A DNA stretch of 11,085 bases from Halanaerobiales bacterium (GCA_023128035.1 JAGMES010000141.1:1-11085), one strand, 5' to 3'; counted from the first letter of the stretch, positions 1-7,748 are shown. Numbers and translations: made by a program. The notes: generated by a model not told the origin, from the letters alone.

Positions 1-17
1 GTCTTAACTCAAAAGAT
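1..17 (+). repeat. Partial end of dispersed repeat (copy 1)
   Basis: The first 17 bases (GTCTTAACTCAAAAGAT) are identical to the right end of the repeat at 1629-1739 and, in reverse complement, to the last bases of the window. The rest of this copy lies to the left of the window, so its size and coding content cannot be seen. The copy sits just ahead of the mcsA ribosome binding site, as copy 2 sits just ahead of clpC. A perfect 12-base palindrome (ATAAAATTTTAT, 16-27) straddles its edge. Confidence 0.75.
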
Positions 18-45
18 AAAATTTTATGAAGGAGGTTCGAAGAAA

Positions 46-573
46 ATGTATTGTCAAAATTGTAATGAAAGACCTGCTAGTGTACATGTAACTAAAATTA
101 TAAATGGTGAAAAGACAGAACTCTATCTTTGTGAACATTGTGCTAGAGAGAAGGGTGAATTAACTTTTGTTACAGAACCATTTTCTATCAATACTCTTTT
201 AGCTGGAATTTTAAAATCTAATTTACATCCTGAGCGGAAAGTTATGAAACCTGTAACAGATTATTGTCAAAGTTGTGGAATTAGCTTTCCAGAGTTTAGC
301 AAAACAGGAAGATTTGGATGTAGTGAATGTTATGATGAGTTTAATCTAGGCTTATCGCAATTGATACGTCGAATTCATGGTAGTGATCAACATACTGGAA
401 AAGTTCCTCAACGGCTTGGTGGAACATTGCTTTTAAAAAGAGAGATTGCAGAAATGAGAAATGAGATTCAAAGGGCAGTTGTTAAAGAAGAATTTGAAAG
501 AGCTGCAGAACTTCGAGACCGGATTTATGATTTAGAAAAGCAGCTGTTAGATGAAGATGGAGGTGAAAGTTAA
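46..573 (+). CDS. mcsA: McsA, zinc-finger/UVR activator of McsB
   Basis: McsA partners McsB, stimulating its protein arginine kinase activity, and works with the CtsR repressor/ClpC system in the cytoplasm. The 175-residue product has two pairs of CxxC motifs: C3/C6 with C29/C32, and C74/C77 with C92/C95, consistent with zinc binding. A UVR motif follows at about residues 133-168 (EFERAAELRDRIYDLEKQL). Length and order match the family. The ATG at 46 has AAGGAGGT at 29-36, nine bases upstream, and starts directly into the first CxxC (MYCQNC), so the start is secure. The stop overlaps the mcsB start by one base (TAATG), which suggests translational coupling. CtsR, usually encoded immediately upstream, would lie outside the window, and no CtsR-type operator is visible in the 45 bases before the gene. 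Confidence 0.96.
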   Translation: MYCQNCNERPASVHVTKIINGEKTELYLCEHCAREKGELTFVTEPFSINTLLAGILKSNLHPERKVMKPVTDYCQSCGISFPEFSKTGRFGCSECYDEFNLGLSQLIRRIHGSDQHTGKVPQRLGGTLLLKREIAEMRNEIQRAVVKEEFERAAELRDRIYDLEKQLLDEDGGES

Positions 574-1628
574 TGTCTTTACCGGATATTAAAAATCAAT
601 TAAGTAAATGGATGTTAGCACCTGGGCCAGAAAACGATGTTGTAATCAGCAGTAGGATACGCCTGGCACGGAATATTTCAGGAATGCCCTTTCCTAGTCG
701 TTCCACTCCTGAGAGCAGCGAAAAAGTTGTTAACTTGTTAAGAGATGTTTTAAAAGATAATGTAAATTTCGATCTAAAATTGATTGATTTAGATCAACTA
801 TCAGAGATTGATCGTATAGTGTTGAAAGATAAATATCTAATCAGTCCACAGCACATAAAAGGTGACCAACACAAAGGTGTTGCTTATAGTAAAGATGAAG
901 TGATTAGCATAATGATAAATGAAGAAGATCACATTCGCGCTCAGATCATTTATCCTGGTTTTCAGTTAGACGAAGCATATAAAATTATAGATCAACTAGA
1001 CAATTTTCTAGAATCTAAATTGGATTTAGATTTTTCAGAGAAATATGGATACTTAACAGCATGTCCTACCAACGTTGGAACAGGAATGCGGGCTTCAGTA
1101 ATGGTTCATTTACCAGGTCTTGCTTTGACAAATCGGATTCAATCAATGCTTCAAGGTGTTTCACAATTAGGTTTAGCAGTTAGGGGAGTTTTTGGTGAAG
1201 GAACAGATGCTCAGGGAAATCTGTATCAAATCTCTAATCAAGTTACTTTAGGACGTACTGAAGAAGAGATCATTGATAGCCTTAATCGGGTAACTGAGCA
1301 GATTATTGAGCAGGAGCGTAATTGGCGAGATCTGCTATTAAAAGAGCGTCAGGATGCCGTGACTGATCGAATAATGCGTAGTTATGGTATTTTGATGTAT
1401 GCCCATAAGATGAGTAGTGAAGAATTTATGCGCAGATTATCTGATGTAAGATTGGGTATAGATTTGGGCATAATTAAAAAGGTTGAAGCAACAATATTGA
1501 GTGAGTTGATGATCTTGACACGACCTGGATTTCTACAAAAACTCGAAAATAGAGATATGGGTCCTGACGAACGTGATATCAAACGAGCAGCTTTGATTAG
1601 GAAACGATTGCGCCTCAAGCAGGAGTGA
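573..1628 (+). CDS. mcsB: McsB, protein arginine kinase
   Basis: McsB phosphorylates arginines on damaged or regulatory proteins, marking them for ClpCP. The 351-residue protein has the phosphagen-kinase catalytic fold: SSRIRLARN (26-34), NEEDHIR (116-122) and the active-site block CPTNVGTGMRASVMVHLP (164-181), where C164 is at the family's catalytic cysteine position. RDIKRA at 334-339 fits the RDxxRA motif that forms the phospho-arginine allosteric site in characterised McsB proteins, so both kinase and feedback functions look intact. GGAGGTG at 559-565, inside the end of mcsA, is the ribosome binding site seven bases before ATG. The protein is slightly shorter than the B. subtilis enzyme (about 363). 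Its stop codon is the last three bases before a repeat element, so the insertion may have trimmed or set the C-terminus, although the conserved motifs are all present. Confidence 0.96.
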   Translation: MSLPDIKNQLSKWMLAPGPENDVVISSRIRLARNISGMPFPSRSTPESSEKVVNLLRDVLKDNVNFDLKLIDLDQLSEIDRIVLKDKYLISPQHIKGDQHKGVAYSKDEVISIMINEEDHIRAQIIYPGFQLDEAYKIIDQLDNFLESKLDLDFSEKYGYLTACPTNVGTGMRASVMVHLPGLALTNRIQSMLQGVSQLGLAVRGVFGEGTDAQGNLYQISNQVTLGRTEEEIIDSLNRVTEQIIEQERNWRDLLLKERQDAVTDRIMRSYGILMYAHKMSSEEFMRRLSDVRLGIDLGIIKKVEATILSELMILTRPGFLQKLENRDMGPDERDIKRAALIRKRLRLKQE

Positions 1629-1739
1629 ACTCGTCCAGCTAAAGCTGAACATCGGGGCTTCAGTAGGGGATTCTACCCCCACTGAAGATTAAAAACAATT
1701 CCCACCACTTATAGAAGTGGGGGTCTTAACTCAAAAGAT
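1629..1739 (+). mobile_element. Hairpin-rich solo end of IS200/IS605-like element (copy 2)
   Basis: This 111-base non-coding insert fills most of the mcsB-clpC gap. It contains three hairpins in a row: CAGCT/AGCTG (1636-1647); CTTCAGT-A-GGGG paired with CCCC-C-ACTGAAG (1658-1687, one mismatch, six-base loop); and CCC-A-CCACTT paired with AAGTGGGGG (1701-1723, loop ATAG). It ends in five G followed by TCTTAACTCAAAAGAT (1719-1739), which recurs at both window ends. GC-rich stem-loops next to a fixed non-inverted terminus resemble IS200/IS605 right ends, which also encode the TnpB guide-RNA scaffold. No transposase or tnpB is present, so this would be a solo or deleted end. The left boundary is set at the mcsB stop and is uncertain. 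On the minus strand the third hairpin is followed by AATTGTTTTT and looks terminator-like. The family assignment rests on resemblance only. Confidence 0.6.
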
Positions 1740-1751
1740 AAAAGATTTTAT

Positions 1752-1758
1752 GGAGGTG
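1752..1758 (+). promoter_or_regulatory. Ribosome binding site fixing the clpC start
   Basis: GGAGGTG sits six bases before ATG 1765. The frame is open back to a GTG at 1717, but that GTG lies inside the third hairpin of the inserted repeat and has no ribosome binding site. The 1765 start also begins the family-typical MFGKFTERA. Confidence 0.9.
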
Positions 1759-1764
1759 AGAATT

Positions 1765-4200
1765 ATGTTTGGTAAATTTACCGAGCGTGCTAAAAGGGTG
1801 ATGTTATTAGCTGAAGAAGAAGCTAAAAGACTAAACCATGGTTATGTAGGAACCGAACATCTTCTTCTTGGTTTGATTAGAGAAGGACAGGGTGTTGCTG
1901 CCAGAGGGTTAGCGGAGGTTGGAATTAATTTTAATCAAGCTAAAGGTGAAGTGGAAAAGATTATTGGGCGTGGAAATCAGGTTATTGAGGGTAAACTTGG
2001 TTTTACTCCACGATCAAAGAAAGTATTAAATCTTGCATTAGACGAAGCTCGTCAGTTAGGTCACAATTATATAGGAACGGAACATCTTCTTTTGGGATTA
2101 ATCCGTGAAGGAGAAGGAGTAGCTGCTAGAGTTTTAAAAGAACTTGGTGCTGACTTGGAAGTTGTAAGGCGTACAGTTATTAATCTTTTAGGTGGGGCTA
2201 CACAGGTTTCTGGGAATGCTTCTGGGAAGAAGAATAGAACGAATACTCCTACTCTAGATGAATTCAGTCGTGATCTCACTGAAATGGCAGAAATAGGTAA
2301 ATTAGATCCTGTAATTGGACGTGAAAAAGAGATAGAGCGGGTTGTACAGATTTTGACTCGTCGAACAAAAAATAATCCTTGTTTAATAGGAGAACCAGGG
2401 GTTGGCAAAACAGCAATTGCTGAAGATTTAGCTCAGCGTATCGTGGAAGAGAAAGTTCCTGAAAATCTGTTAGATAAAAGAGTTGTGAGTTTAGATTTAA
2501 GTTCTCTTGTTGCAGGTTCAAAATACCGAGGTGAATTTGAGAAAAGAATGAAGGCTGTAATTGATGAGATTCGTCAAGCTGGGGATATAATTATTTTTAT
2601 TGATGAGATACATACCCTTGTAGGAGCAGGAGCAGCAGAAGGTGCAATTGACGCTGCAAATATTCTAAAGCCTGCCCTTGCACGAGGTGAGCTGCAGTGT
2701 ATTGGTGCTACAACTCTGGACGAATATCGAAAACATATTGAAAAAGATGCGGCTTTAGAACGTAGATTTCAAGCTATTTTGGTTGAGGAAACCACATTGG
2801 ATGAAACGATTGATATCTTAAAAGGTCTTCGAGATACTTATGAGGCTTATCATCGTGTAGAAATTACAGATGAAGCCATTAAGGCAGCTGCGTATTTGTC
2901 CAATCGTTATATTACTGATCGTTTTTTGCCTGATAAAGCGATTGATTTAATAGATGAAGCAGCATCGAGAGTTCGCCTTCGTCAAAATACTAGGCCACCA
3001 AAGATTAAAGAGCTAAGCGCGCAACTTGAGGATATAGAAAAAGAAAAAGAAGCAGCAGTTAAAGCTCAAGAGTTCGAAAAAGCTGCTAAACTTCGAGATG
3101 AGGAGAAAAAATTGCGCGAAAAATTGGAATCTTTAAGAAAAGAGTGGAAACAGCAAAAAGGCGGTAATCAATCAGTTGTTGTAGAGGACGATATTGCGGA
3201 AATAGTCTCAAGTTGGACTGGAATTCCTGTTAGCAAAATGAGCATGGAAGAATCTTCTAAATTACTACATTTAGAAGATGAACTCCATAAAAGGGTAATT
3301 GGTCAGGATGAAGCGATTGTAGCAATTTCAAAAGCAGTCAGACGTGCACGCGCTGGATTAAAAGATCCCAAACGTCCAATTGGTTCATTTATTTTCTTAG
3401 GACCAACTGGTGTAGGTAAAACAGAGCTTGCTCGGGCATTAGCAGAATCTATGTTTAATGATGAAGATGCTATGGTTCGAATTGACATGTCAGAATATAT
3501 GGAAAAACACGCTGTTTCACGATTGGTTGGCGCTCCTCCAGGGTATGTCGGATATGATGAAGGAGGTCAATTAACTGAACAGGTTCGTCGACGTCCTTAT
3601 TCTGTAATTCTTTTAGATGAAATAGAGAAGGCCCATCCTGAAGTTTTCAATATACTATTACAAGTACTAGAAGATGGTAGGTTGACAGATGCTCAGGGGC
3701 GCAGAGTAGACTTTAGAAATGCAGTTATTATTATGACTTCAAACGTTGGGGCAAGCATGATTGAAAGTACTGGCAAACTTGGATTTGTTACTGCAGCACA
3801 AGAGGAACAAGAGAAAGATGCATACGATAAGATGAAAAGTAGAGTTATGAGTGAGTTACGTAGAACTTTTAGACCAGAATTCTTAAATCGACTCGATGAA
3901 GTTATAGTATTCCATGCCTTAAATAAAGAGCATATCAAGTCAATTGTTAGTTTGATGCTTGATGAGTTGAAGGAGAAATTAAAAATGCATGGATTGGAGA
4001 TGGAGATTGCAAAAAATGCTAAAGAAGTTTTAGCAACAGAAGGATTTGATGCTGAGTTTGGTGCTCGTCCACTTAGAAGAGCTATACAAAGATTAATTGA
4101 AAATCCGCTTTCAGAGAAAATTCTTGAAGGAGAATTTAAGGAGAAAGACGTAATATTAATTGACGCCGAAAAAAATAAAATCAAATTTAAGAAAAAGTAG
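1765..4200 (+). CDS. clpC: ClpC, AAA+ unfoldase of the ClpCP protease
   Basis: ClpC is a hexameric ATPase that unfolds substrates, including phospho-arginine-tagged ones, and feeds them to ClpP. From ATG 1765 the product is 811 residues, matching B. subtilis ClpC (about 810). It has two Clp_N repeats (about 1-145); AAA module 1 with Walker A GEPGVGKT (209-216), Walker B IIIFIDE (275-281) and LERRF (331-335); a UVR-bearing middle domain (about 413-450, [15 protein letters not shown]) of the kind that binds McsA/McsB-type adaptors; and AAA module 2 with Walker A GPTGVGKT (546-553), Walker B VILLDE (614-619) and sensor-2 GARPLRR (766-772). KLGFV at 671-675 is at the ClpP-docking loop position. 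All catalytic motifs are intact. The inserted repeat gives clpC a hairpin-rich leader if it is read from an upstream promoter; no convincing promoter or CtsR operator is visible in 1629-1764. Confidence 0.98.
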   Translation: MFGKFTERAKRVMLLAEEEAKRLNHGYVGTEHLLLGLIREGQGVAARGLAEVGINFNQAKGEVEKIIGRGNQVIEGKLGFTPRSKKVLNLALDEARQLGHNYIGTEHLLLGLIREGEGVAARVLKELGADLEVVRRTVINLLGGATQVSGNASGKKNRTNTPTLDEFSRDLTEMAEIGKLDPVIGREKEIERVVQILTRRTKNNPCLIGEPGVGKTAIAEDLAQRIVEEKVPENLLDKRVVSLDLSSLVAGSKYRGEFEKRMKAVIDEIRQAGDIIIFIDEIHTLVGAGAAEGAIDAANILKPALARGELQCIGATTLDEYRKHIEKDAALERRFQAILVEETTLDETIDILKGLRDTYEAYHRVEITDEAIKAAAYLSNRYITDRFLPDKAIDLIDEAASRVRLRQNTRPPKIKELSAQLEDIEKEKEAAVKAQEFEKAAKLRDEEKKLREKLESLRKEWKQQKGGNQSVVVEDDIAEIVSSWTGIPVSKMSMEESSKLLHLEDELHKRVIGQDEAIVAISKAVRRARAGLKDPKRPIGSFIFLGPTGVGKTELARALAESMFNDEDAMVRIDMSEYMEKHAVSRLVGAPPGYVGYDEGGQLTEQVRRRPYSVILLDEIEKAHPEVFNILLQVLEDGRLTDAQGRRVDFRNAVIIMTSNVGASMIESTGKLGFVTAAQEEQEKDAYDKMKSRVMSELRRTFRPEFLNRLDEVIVFHALNKEHIKSIVSLMLDELKEKLKMHGLEMEIAKNAKEVLATEGFDAEFGARPLRRAIQRLIENPLSEKILEGEFKEKDVILIDAEKNKIKFKKK

Positions 4201-4209
4201 AATAATATC

Positions 4210-4238
4210 TTGTAAATTGATGTTAAAAATGTTATAAT
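4210..4238 (+). promoter_or_regulatory. SigA-type promoter for radA-disA
   Basis: TTGTAA (-35, 4210-4215) and a perfect TATAAT (-10, 4233-4238) are separated by 17 bases, with an extended -10 TGT just upstream (4230-4232). Transcription would start near 4245, about 23 bases before radA. It lies in the 67-base clpC-radA gap, which has no terminator, so radA-disA may be read both from this promoter and by read-through from clpC. Confidence 0.8.
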
Positions 4239-4267
4239 AGAAGTTAGTTTATCTTGGAGGTATGTGA

Positions 4268-5632
4268 ATGGCAAAAGAGAAAACCCGGTTTATCTGTCAG
4301 GAATGTGGATATGAAGCATTGAAATGGTTGGGGCAATGCCCAGGTTGTAAAAAATGGAATACTATTCATGAAGAAAGTAGAACTTTGCTACAAGATAAGT
4401 ATCGATTTACTGGGCTTATTAATTCGCCTAAGTCTATTCAAGAGATTGAATATGATCATCAAGATCGAATGGAGACATTGTTTGGTGAATTAAACCGGGT
4501 TTTGGGTGGAGGAATAGTTCCCGGATCTCTAGTCTTATTTGGAGGAGATCCAGGAATTGGTAAATCAACGATTCTTTTACAGGTGGTTCATCATATTGGA
4601 GAGAAATATGGTCAAGTTTTATATGTAACTGGGGAAGAATCTGGAGCACAGATTCGCCTTAGAGCCGAAAGGCTTAAGACCACTTCTAAGGAATTATATA
4701 TACAACCTGAGAATAATATTCATGCTATTGAACAGGGAATTAAGGAAATAAATCCTAGATTGGTGATCATTGATTCTATCCAAACTATATTCAATCCTGA
4801 ATTAAGCTCAGCATCTGGTAGTGTAAGTCAGGTTAGAGAGTGTTCGGGGAACCTGATGAGGATAGCTAAGACAAAAGGTATTCCTATTTTTATTGTGGGT
4901 CATGTTACAAAGGAAGGTAATTTGGCTGGTCCTCGGGTTTTAGAGCATATGGTAGATACGGTTCTCTATTTCGAAGGAGAACGCCATCATTCTTATCGAA
5001 TTTTAAGATCTGTAAAGAATCGGTTTGGTTCGACAAATGAGATTGGTATTTTTGAAATGCTACAAAGTGGTCTGGAGGAAGTTCCAAATCCTTCAGAGGC
5101 TTTTCTCTCCGAACGGCCCCAAGATGCCCCTGGTTCAGTAGTGATCCCTTCGTTAGAGGGCAGTAGGCCTATTCTTGTTGAATTACAGGCTTTAGTTAGT
5201 TCTGCTAATTTTGGTACTCCTAGACGGATGACGGCAGGTGTTGATCAAAATCGTGTTTCTTTGGTGTTAGCTGTTTTAGAGAAAAAAATTGGTATGTACA
5301 TACAAAGTCAAGATGTATATATAAATATTGCAGGTGGAATTAAACTTAGTGAACCTGCTTTGGATCTAGGGATTGCGGTAGCATGTGCTTCTAGTTATCG
5401 TGAGCATCCTATTGATCCAAAAGTAGCACTAATAGGTGAGGTTGGATTGGTAGGAGAGATTCGCGCAGTGAATCAGATTGAAGCAAGAATAAACGAAGCA
5501 AAAAAATTAGGTTTCACCAAAGTTGTTATGCCGTGGAATAACTATAAGGTGATGAACTTTGATCCTGAGTTAGAGATAATAGGGATTAGAGATCTTAAGG
5601 AAGCATTGTCTTTATTGTTAGGAGGTGAATAA
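4268..5632 (+). CDS. radA: RadA (Sms), DNA repair/branch-migration ATPase
   Basis: RadA is a RecA-related, hexameric, DnaB-like ATPase that promotes branch migration during recombinational repair. The 454-residue product has a four-cysteine zinc finger (C10, C13, C24, C27), Walker A GGDPGIGKS (92-100), Walker B LVIIDS (165-170), the diagnostic KNRFG motif (250-254) and a C-terminal Lon-protease-like domain (about 280-454), which serves as a scaffold in this family. Length and order are standard. A ribosome binding site (TTGGAGGT, 4255-4261) precedes ATG 4268 by six bases. The gene has its own good promoter and abuts disA with no spacer (TAA then ATG). The radA-disA pairing fits their known functional link: RadA interacts with DisA and damps c-di-AMP synthesis in B. 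subtilis. Confidence 0.97.
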   Translation: MAKEKTRFICQECGYEALKWLGQCPGCKKWNTIHEESRTLLQDKYRFTGLINSPKSIQEIEYDHQDRMETLFGELNRVLGGGIVPGSLVLFGGDPGIGKSTILLQVVHHIGEKYGQVLYVTGEESGAQIRLRAERLKTTSKELYIQPENNIHAIEQGIKEINPRLVIIDSIQTIFNPELSSASGSVSQVRECSGNLMRIAKTKGIPIFIVGHVTKEGNLAGPRVLEHMVDTVLYFEGERHHSYRILRSVKNRFGSTNEIGIFEMLQSGLEEVPNPSEAFLSERPQDAPGSVVIPSLEGSRPILVELQALVSSANFGTPRRMTAGVDQNRVSLVLAVLEKKIGMYIQSQDVYINIAGGIKLSEPALDLGIAVACASSYREHPIDPKVALIGEVGLVGEIRAVNQIEARINEAKKLGFTKVVMPWNNYKVMNFDPELEIIGIRDLKEALSLLLGGE

Positions 5633-6814
5633 ATGCACGAAAATTTTTTAGATATAATCAAAATTCTAGCACCTGGCACTCCTTTTCGTGAGGGATTAGA
5701 GAATATTTTGAGAGCAAAAACAGGTGCCATCATAGTAGTTGGAGATAATGAAGAAGTATTGGGTATAGTAGACGGTGGATTTAATATCAATTGTGAGCTT
5801 TCACCTGCCAGATTATATGAGTTAGCCAAAATGGATGGGGCTATTATACTTGGTAAAACGGTAGATCGGATTCTTATTGCTAATGCTCAATTGATTCCAG
5901 ATCCTTCCATGGCTTCCTTTGAAACAGGTATCAGACATCGAACCGCTGAACGTGTTGCGCGGCAAACAGGAGAATTAATCATCTCTATTTCGCAGAGAAG
6001 GGATATTATATCCCTTTATTATGGTAATAACAAATATGTATTAGAAGATATAGGAGTAATTTTATCTAAAGGAAATCAAGCTATTCAAACTTTAGAAAAA
6101 TATAGAACAGTTTTAGACCAAGCATTGACAAATTTAAGTGTTTTGGAATTTGATGATCTGGTTACTTTAGCAGATGTTACCACTGCTTTACAGCGGGTAG
6201 AGATTGTGCTTAGGATTCAAAAAGAAATAGAAGAATATATCTGTGAATTAGGAACAGAAGGTCGTTTACTCAAAATGCAGTTGGAAGAGCTTATATCTAA
6301 TGTAAAACAGGAAGGATTATTGATCATTCGAGATTATATTGATCAAGATTTTTTGCAAAAAGTATTAGAATCAGAAGAATCTTTTGAAAAAAATTTAAAG
6401 GATGATAAACAAGATGATAAACTGGATAAGATCAATGAAAAAGAGAAAGAAAAAGTAAAAAAACGCAGTCGTGATATTATTATTCAAGAGATTTTAAATA
6501 ATCTTATTGATTGGTCTTCTGATGACCTTCTTAATTACTCTACGATTAGTAAGGCATTAGGACAGGGTAGCTCTTTGAATGCTTTGGATTTATCTCTTGT
6601 ACCTCTAGGTTATCGGCTTTTAAGGAAAATCCCAAGACTGCCTATGCCGGTTATTGAAAATTTAGTGGGAACTTTTGAAGATTTCCAAGATATTCTCGTG
6701 GCATCCATTAATGAACTGGATGATGTTGAAGGAATTGGAGAAATCCGTGCTAGGGCAATTAACGAAGGTCTTCGTCATTTGCGTGATCGAGTAAATTTGG
6801 ATCGTTATATTTAA
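5633..6814 (+). CDS. disA: DisA, DNA-integrity scanning c-di-AMP synthase
   Basis: DisA converts two ATP to c-di-AMP and stops when it meets branched DNA. The catalytic DAC domain (about 1-140) carries DGA (68-70) and RHRTAE (101-106), both intact. A helical linker follows, then a C-terminal helix-hairpin-helix DNA-binding region (about 335-385, with VEGIGEIRARAI). At 393 residues it is some 30-35 longer than the usual 355-360. The excess is a highly charged Asp/Glu/Lys-rich stretch at about 247-280 (for example KDDKQDDKLDK) between linker and helix-hairpin-helix; it looks like a flexible tether. ATG 5633 directly follows the radA stop, with GGAGGTGA at 5621-5628 inside radA, so translation is probably coupled. 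No convincing terminator follows. Confidence 0.96.
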   Translation: MHENFLDIIKILAPGTPFREGLENILRAKTGAIIVVGDNEEVLGIVDGGFNINCELSPARLYELAKMDGAIILGKTVDRILIANAQLIPDPSMASFETGIRHRTAERVARQTGELIISISQRRDIISLYYGNNKYVLEDIGVILSKGNQAIQTLEKYRTVLDQALTNLSVLEFDDLVTLADVTTALQRVEIVLRIQKEIEEYICELGTEGRLLKMQLEELISNVKQEGLLIIRDYIDQDFLQKVLESEESFEKNLKDDKQDDKLDKINEKEKEKVKKRSRDIIIQEILNNLIDWSSDDLLNYSTISKALGQGSSLNALDLSLVPLGYRLLRKIPRLPMPVIENLVGTFEDFQDILVASINELDDVEGIGEIRARAINEGLRHLRDRVNLDRYI

Positions 6815-6868
6815 AATTTATATTTAAGGTATAAGATTAACCAAAATGGGAATTCTATGTTAAGAAGG

Positions 6869-7120
6869 TTAACGAAGGTTGAATATTCCTAAAGTTTTAA
6901 TTTGGTCTAATTCTTTTGTTAATACTTCGGTGAAATTTAGATTGAGTACTTCACAGATTGTTGTAGTATAAAACATGACTTTACCTAATTCTATTTCTAT
7001 AATTTCTCGACATTCATTGCAAAGCTGACCATAGAGATGATTGTCTAGATATTCTTTTAATTTTGAGAAACTAATCTGAAAATTGGTTGTAAGCGAATTG
7101 ACATCATGACAATATGGATG
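6869..7120 (-). pseudogene. Antisense remnant, MazG-like pyrophosphohydrolase
   Basis: The only coding-like signal in the 363-base disA-carD gap is on the minus strand. A frame of 83 sense codons runs from 7120 down to a TAA at 6869-6871, bounded upstream by an in-frame TAA. There is no ATG, GTG or TTG start except an internal ATG at codon 49 and no ribosome binding site, so it cannot make a full product. Its second half (IEIELGKVMFYTTTICEVLN then LNFTEVLTKEL) resembles the late helices of small MazG-like nucleotide pyrophosphohydrolases (family pattern EEELGDVLFxxxxLAxxLxIxLEE). The metal-binding Asp of the family's ELGD would be Lys here, and the earlier ExxE helix is not recognisable. It carries a CNEC at codons 34-37. 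I read it as a decayed gene whose front end has been lost to the carD promoter region. The family call is tentative; a chance open frame remains possible. Confidence 0.42.
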
Positions 7121-7127
7121 TTATAAT
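7098..7127 (+). promoter_or_regulatory. Near-consensus SigA promoter for carD
   Basis: A perfect TTGACA (-35, 7098-7103) and perfect TATAAT (-10, 7122-7127) are separated by 18 bases, with an extended -10 TGT (7119-7121). The start would be near 7134, leaving a leader of about 44 bases before carD. It is the strongest promoter visible in the window and overlaps the 5' side of the antisense remnant. Confidence 0.88.
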
Positions 7128-7177
7128 ATAACTTAGAAATAGGAATTAAATGGTTATACTTCGGAGGGATATAAGAT

Positions 7178-7669
7178 ATGTTTAAAGTAGGTGATAAGGT
7201 AGTTTATCCTAAGCATGGTGCAGGAAAAATTGTTGGTGTGGAAGAAAAGGAAGTTTTAGGTGAAAAGCAGAAGTATTATATAATACATTTACCGATTGGT
7301 GACATGACAGCCATGCTTCCTATGAATAAAGCTGGAGATTTGGGAATTCGAAGAGTAATAGATGAAGAAGAAGTTAGAGAGGTAATGGAGATCTTACGAG
7401 GCGAAGAAAGTATGATGGCAAAAAATTGGAACCGTCGTTATCGAGATAATTTAGAGAAGATTAAGACTGGAGATATCTATGAAGTTACTGAAGTTGTACG
7501 TAATTTAATCTTACGTGAATTGGAAAAAGGTCTTTCAACTGGTGAAAAGAAAATGTTAAGTGATGCTAGGCAAATTTTAATAAGTGAATTAGTGTTGGCC
7601 AAGGGGATGGATGAGGAGCAAGTAGTGGCCATGATCGAAGATGTTTTTAAATCAGTAGATCACAATTAA
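7178..7669 (+). CDS. CarD-family transcription regulator
   Basis: CarD proteins bind the RNA polymerase beta subunit and upstream promoter DNA, adjusting open-complex stability. The 163-residue product begins with the RNA-polymerase-interaction domain (about 1-60: MFKVGDKVVYPKHGAGKIVG) shared with the transcription-repair factor Mfd. A helical C-terminal domain follows, with W84 in KNWNRRYRDN, matching the conserved tryptophan wedge of the family, and the S..EKKMLSDARQILISELV helix pattern. Length is typical. GGAGGG (7163-7168) precedes ATG by nine bases. With its own strong promoter and its own terminator (7668-7696), the gene is a single-gene unit placed between disA and the yacL-like gene, which are adjacent in B. 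subtilis. I know the family securely; the specific promoters controlled cannot be told. Confidence 0.93.
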   Translation: MFKVGDKVVYPKHGAGKIVGVEEKEVLGEKQKYYIIHLPIGDMTAMLPMNKAGDLGIRRVIDEEEVREVMEILRGEESMMAKNWNRRYRDNLEKIKTGDIYEVTEVVRNLILRELEKGLSTGEKKMLSDARQILISELVLAKGMDEEQVVAMIEDVFKSVDHN

Positions 7670-7696
7670 CGTCAGGACTCCTGACGTTTTCTGTTT
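7668..7696 (+). terminator. Rho-independent terminator after carD
   Basis: AACGTCAGG (7668-7676) pairs perfectly with CCTGACGTT (7680-7688) around a three-base loop, followed by the T-rich TTCTGTTT. It begins inside the carD stop codon. Confidence 0.9.
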
Positions 7697-7717
7697 ACAA
7701 TTATAAAATTTTAAAAA

Positions 7718-7748
7718 TTGAGAATGAAATACTTTTTTATGGTAATAC
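7718..7748 (+). promoter_or_regulatory. Weak candidate promoter for the yacL-ispD-ispF unit
   Basis: TTGAGA (7718-7723) and TAATAC (7743-7748) lie 19 bases apart in the AT-rich gap after the carD terminator. Spacing is long and the -10 is poor. Because of that terminator some promoter is expected in 7697-7769, but this match is only the best seen by eye. Confidence 0.3.

Noticed and set aside
1..45. CtsR operator or promoter for mcsA
   Set aside because: No GGTCAAA-type tandem repeat or promoter hexamers are visible; control sites would lie upstream of ctsR, outside the window.
1629..1739. Plus-strand intrinsic terminator between mcsB and clpC
   Set aside because: The stems are strong, but none is followed by a T-run on the plus strand.
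1717..1764. Sixteen-codon N-terminal extension of clpC from GTG 1717
   Set aside because: It lies in the inserted repeat's third hairpin, has no ribosome binding site, and ClpC proteins begin at MFGKFT; GGAGGTG correctly serves ATG 1765.
2067..2521. Two overlapping minus-strand open frames inside clpC
   Set aside because: Both mirror the conserved Walker A region of clpC and show no protein-like features of their own.
3693..4274. 193-codon open frame antisense to the clpC 3' end
   Set aside because: It is a shadow of the unmistakable AAA+ coding strand, with Ser/Phe/Ile-rich composition and no recognisable motif or convincing ribosome binding site.
6815..6880. Terminator after disA
   Set aside because: Only a six-base TTAACC/GGTTAA pairing with a 24-base loop and no T-run is present.
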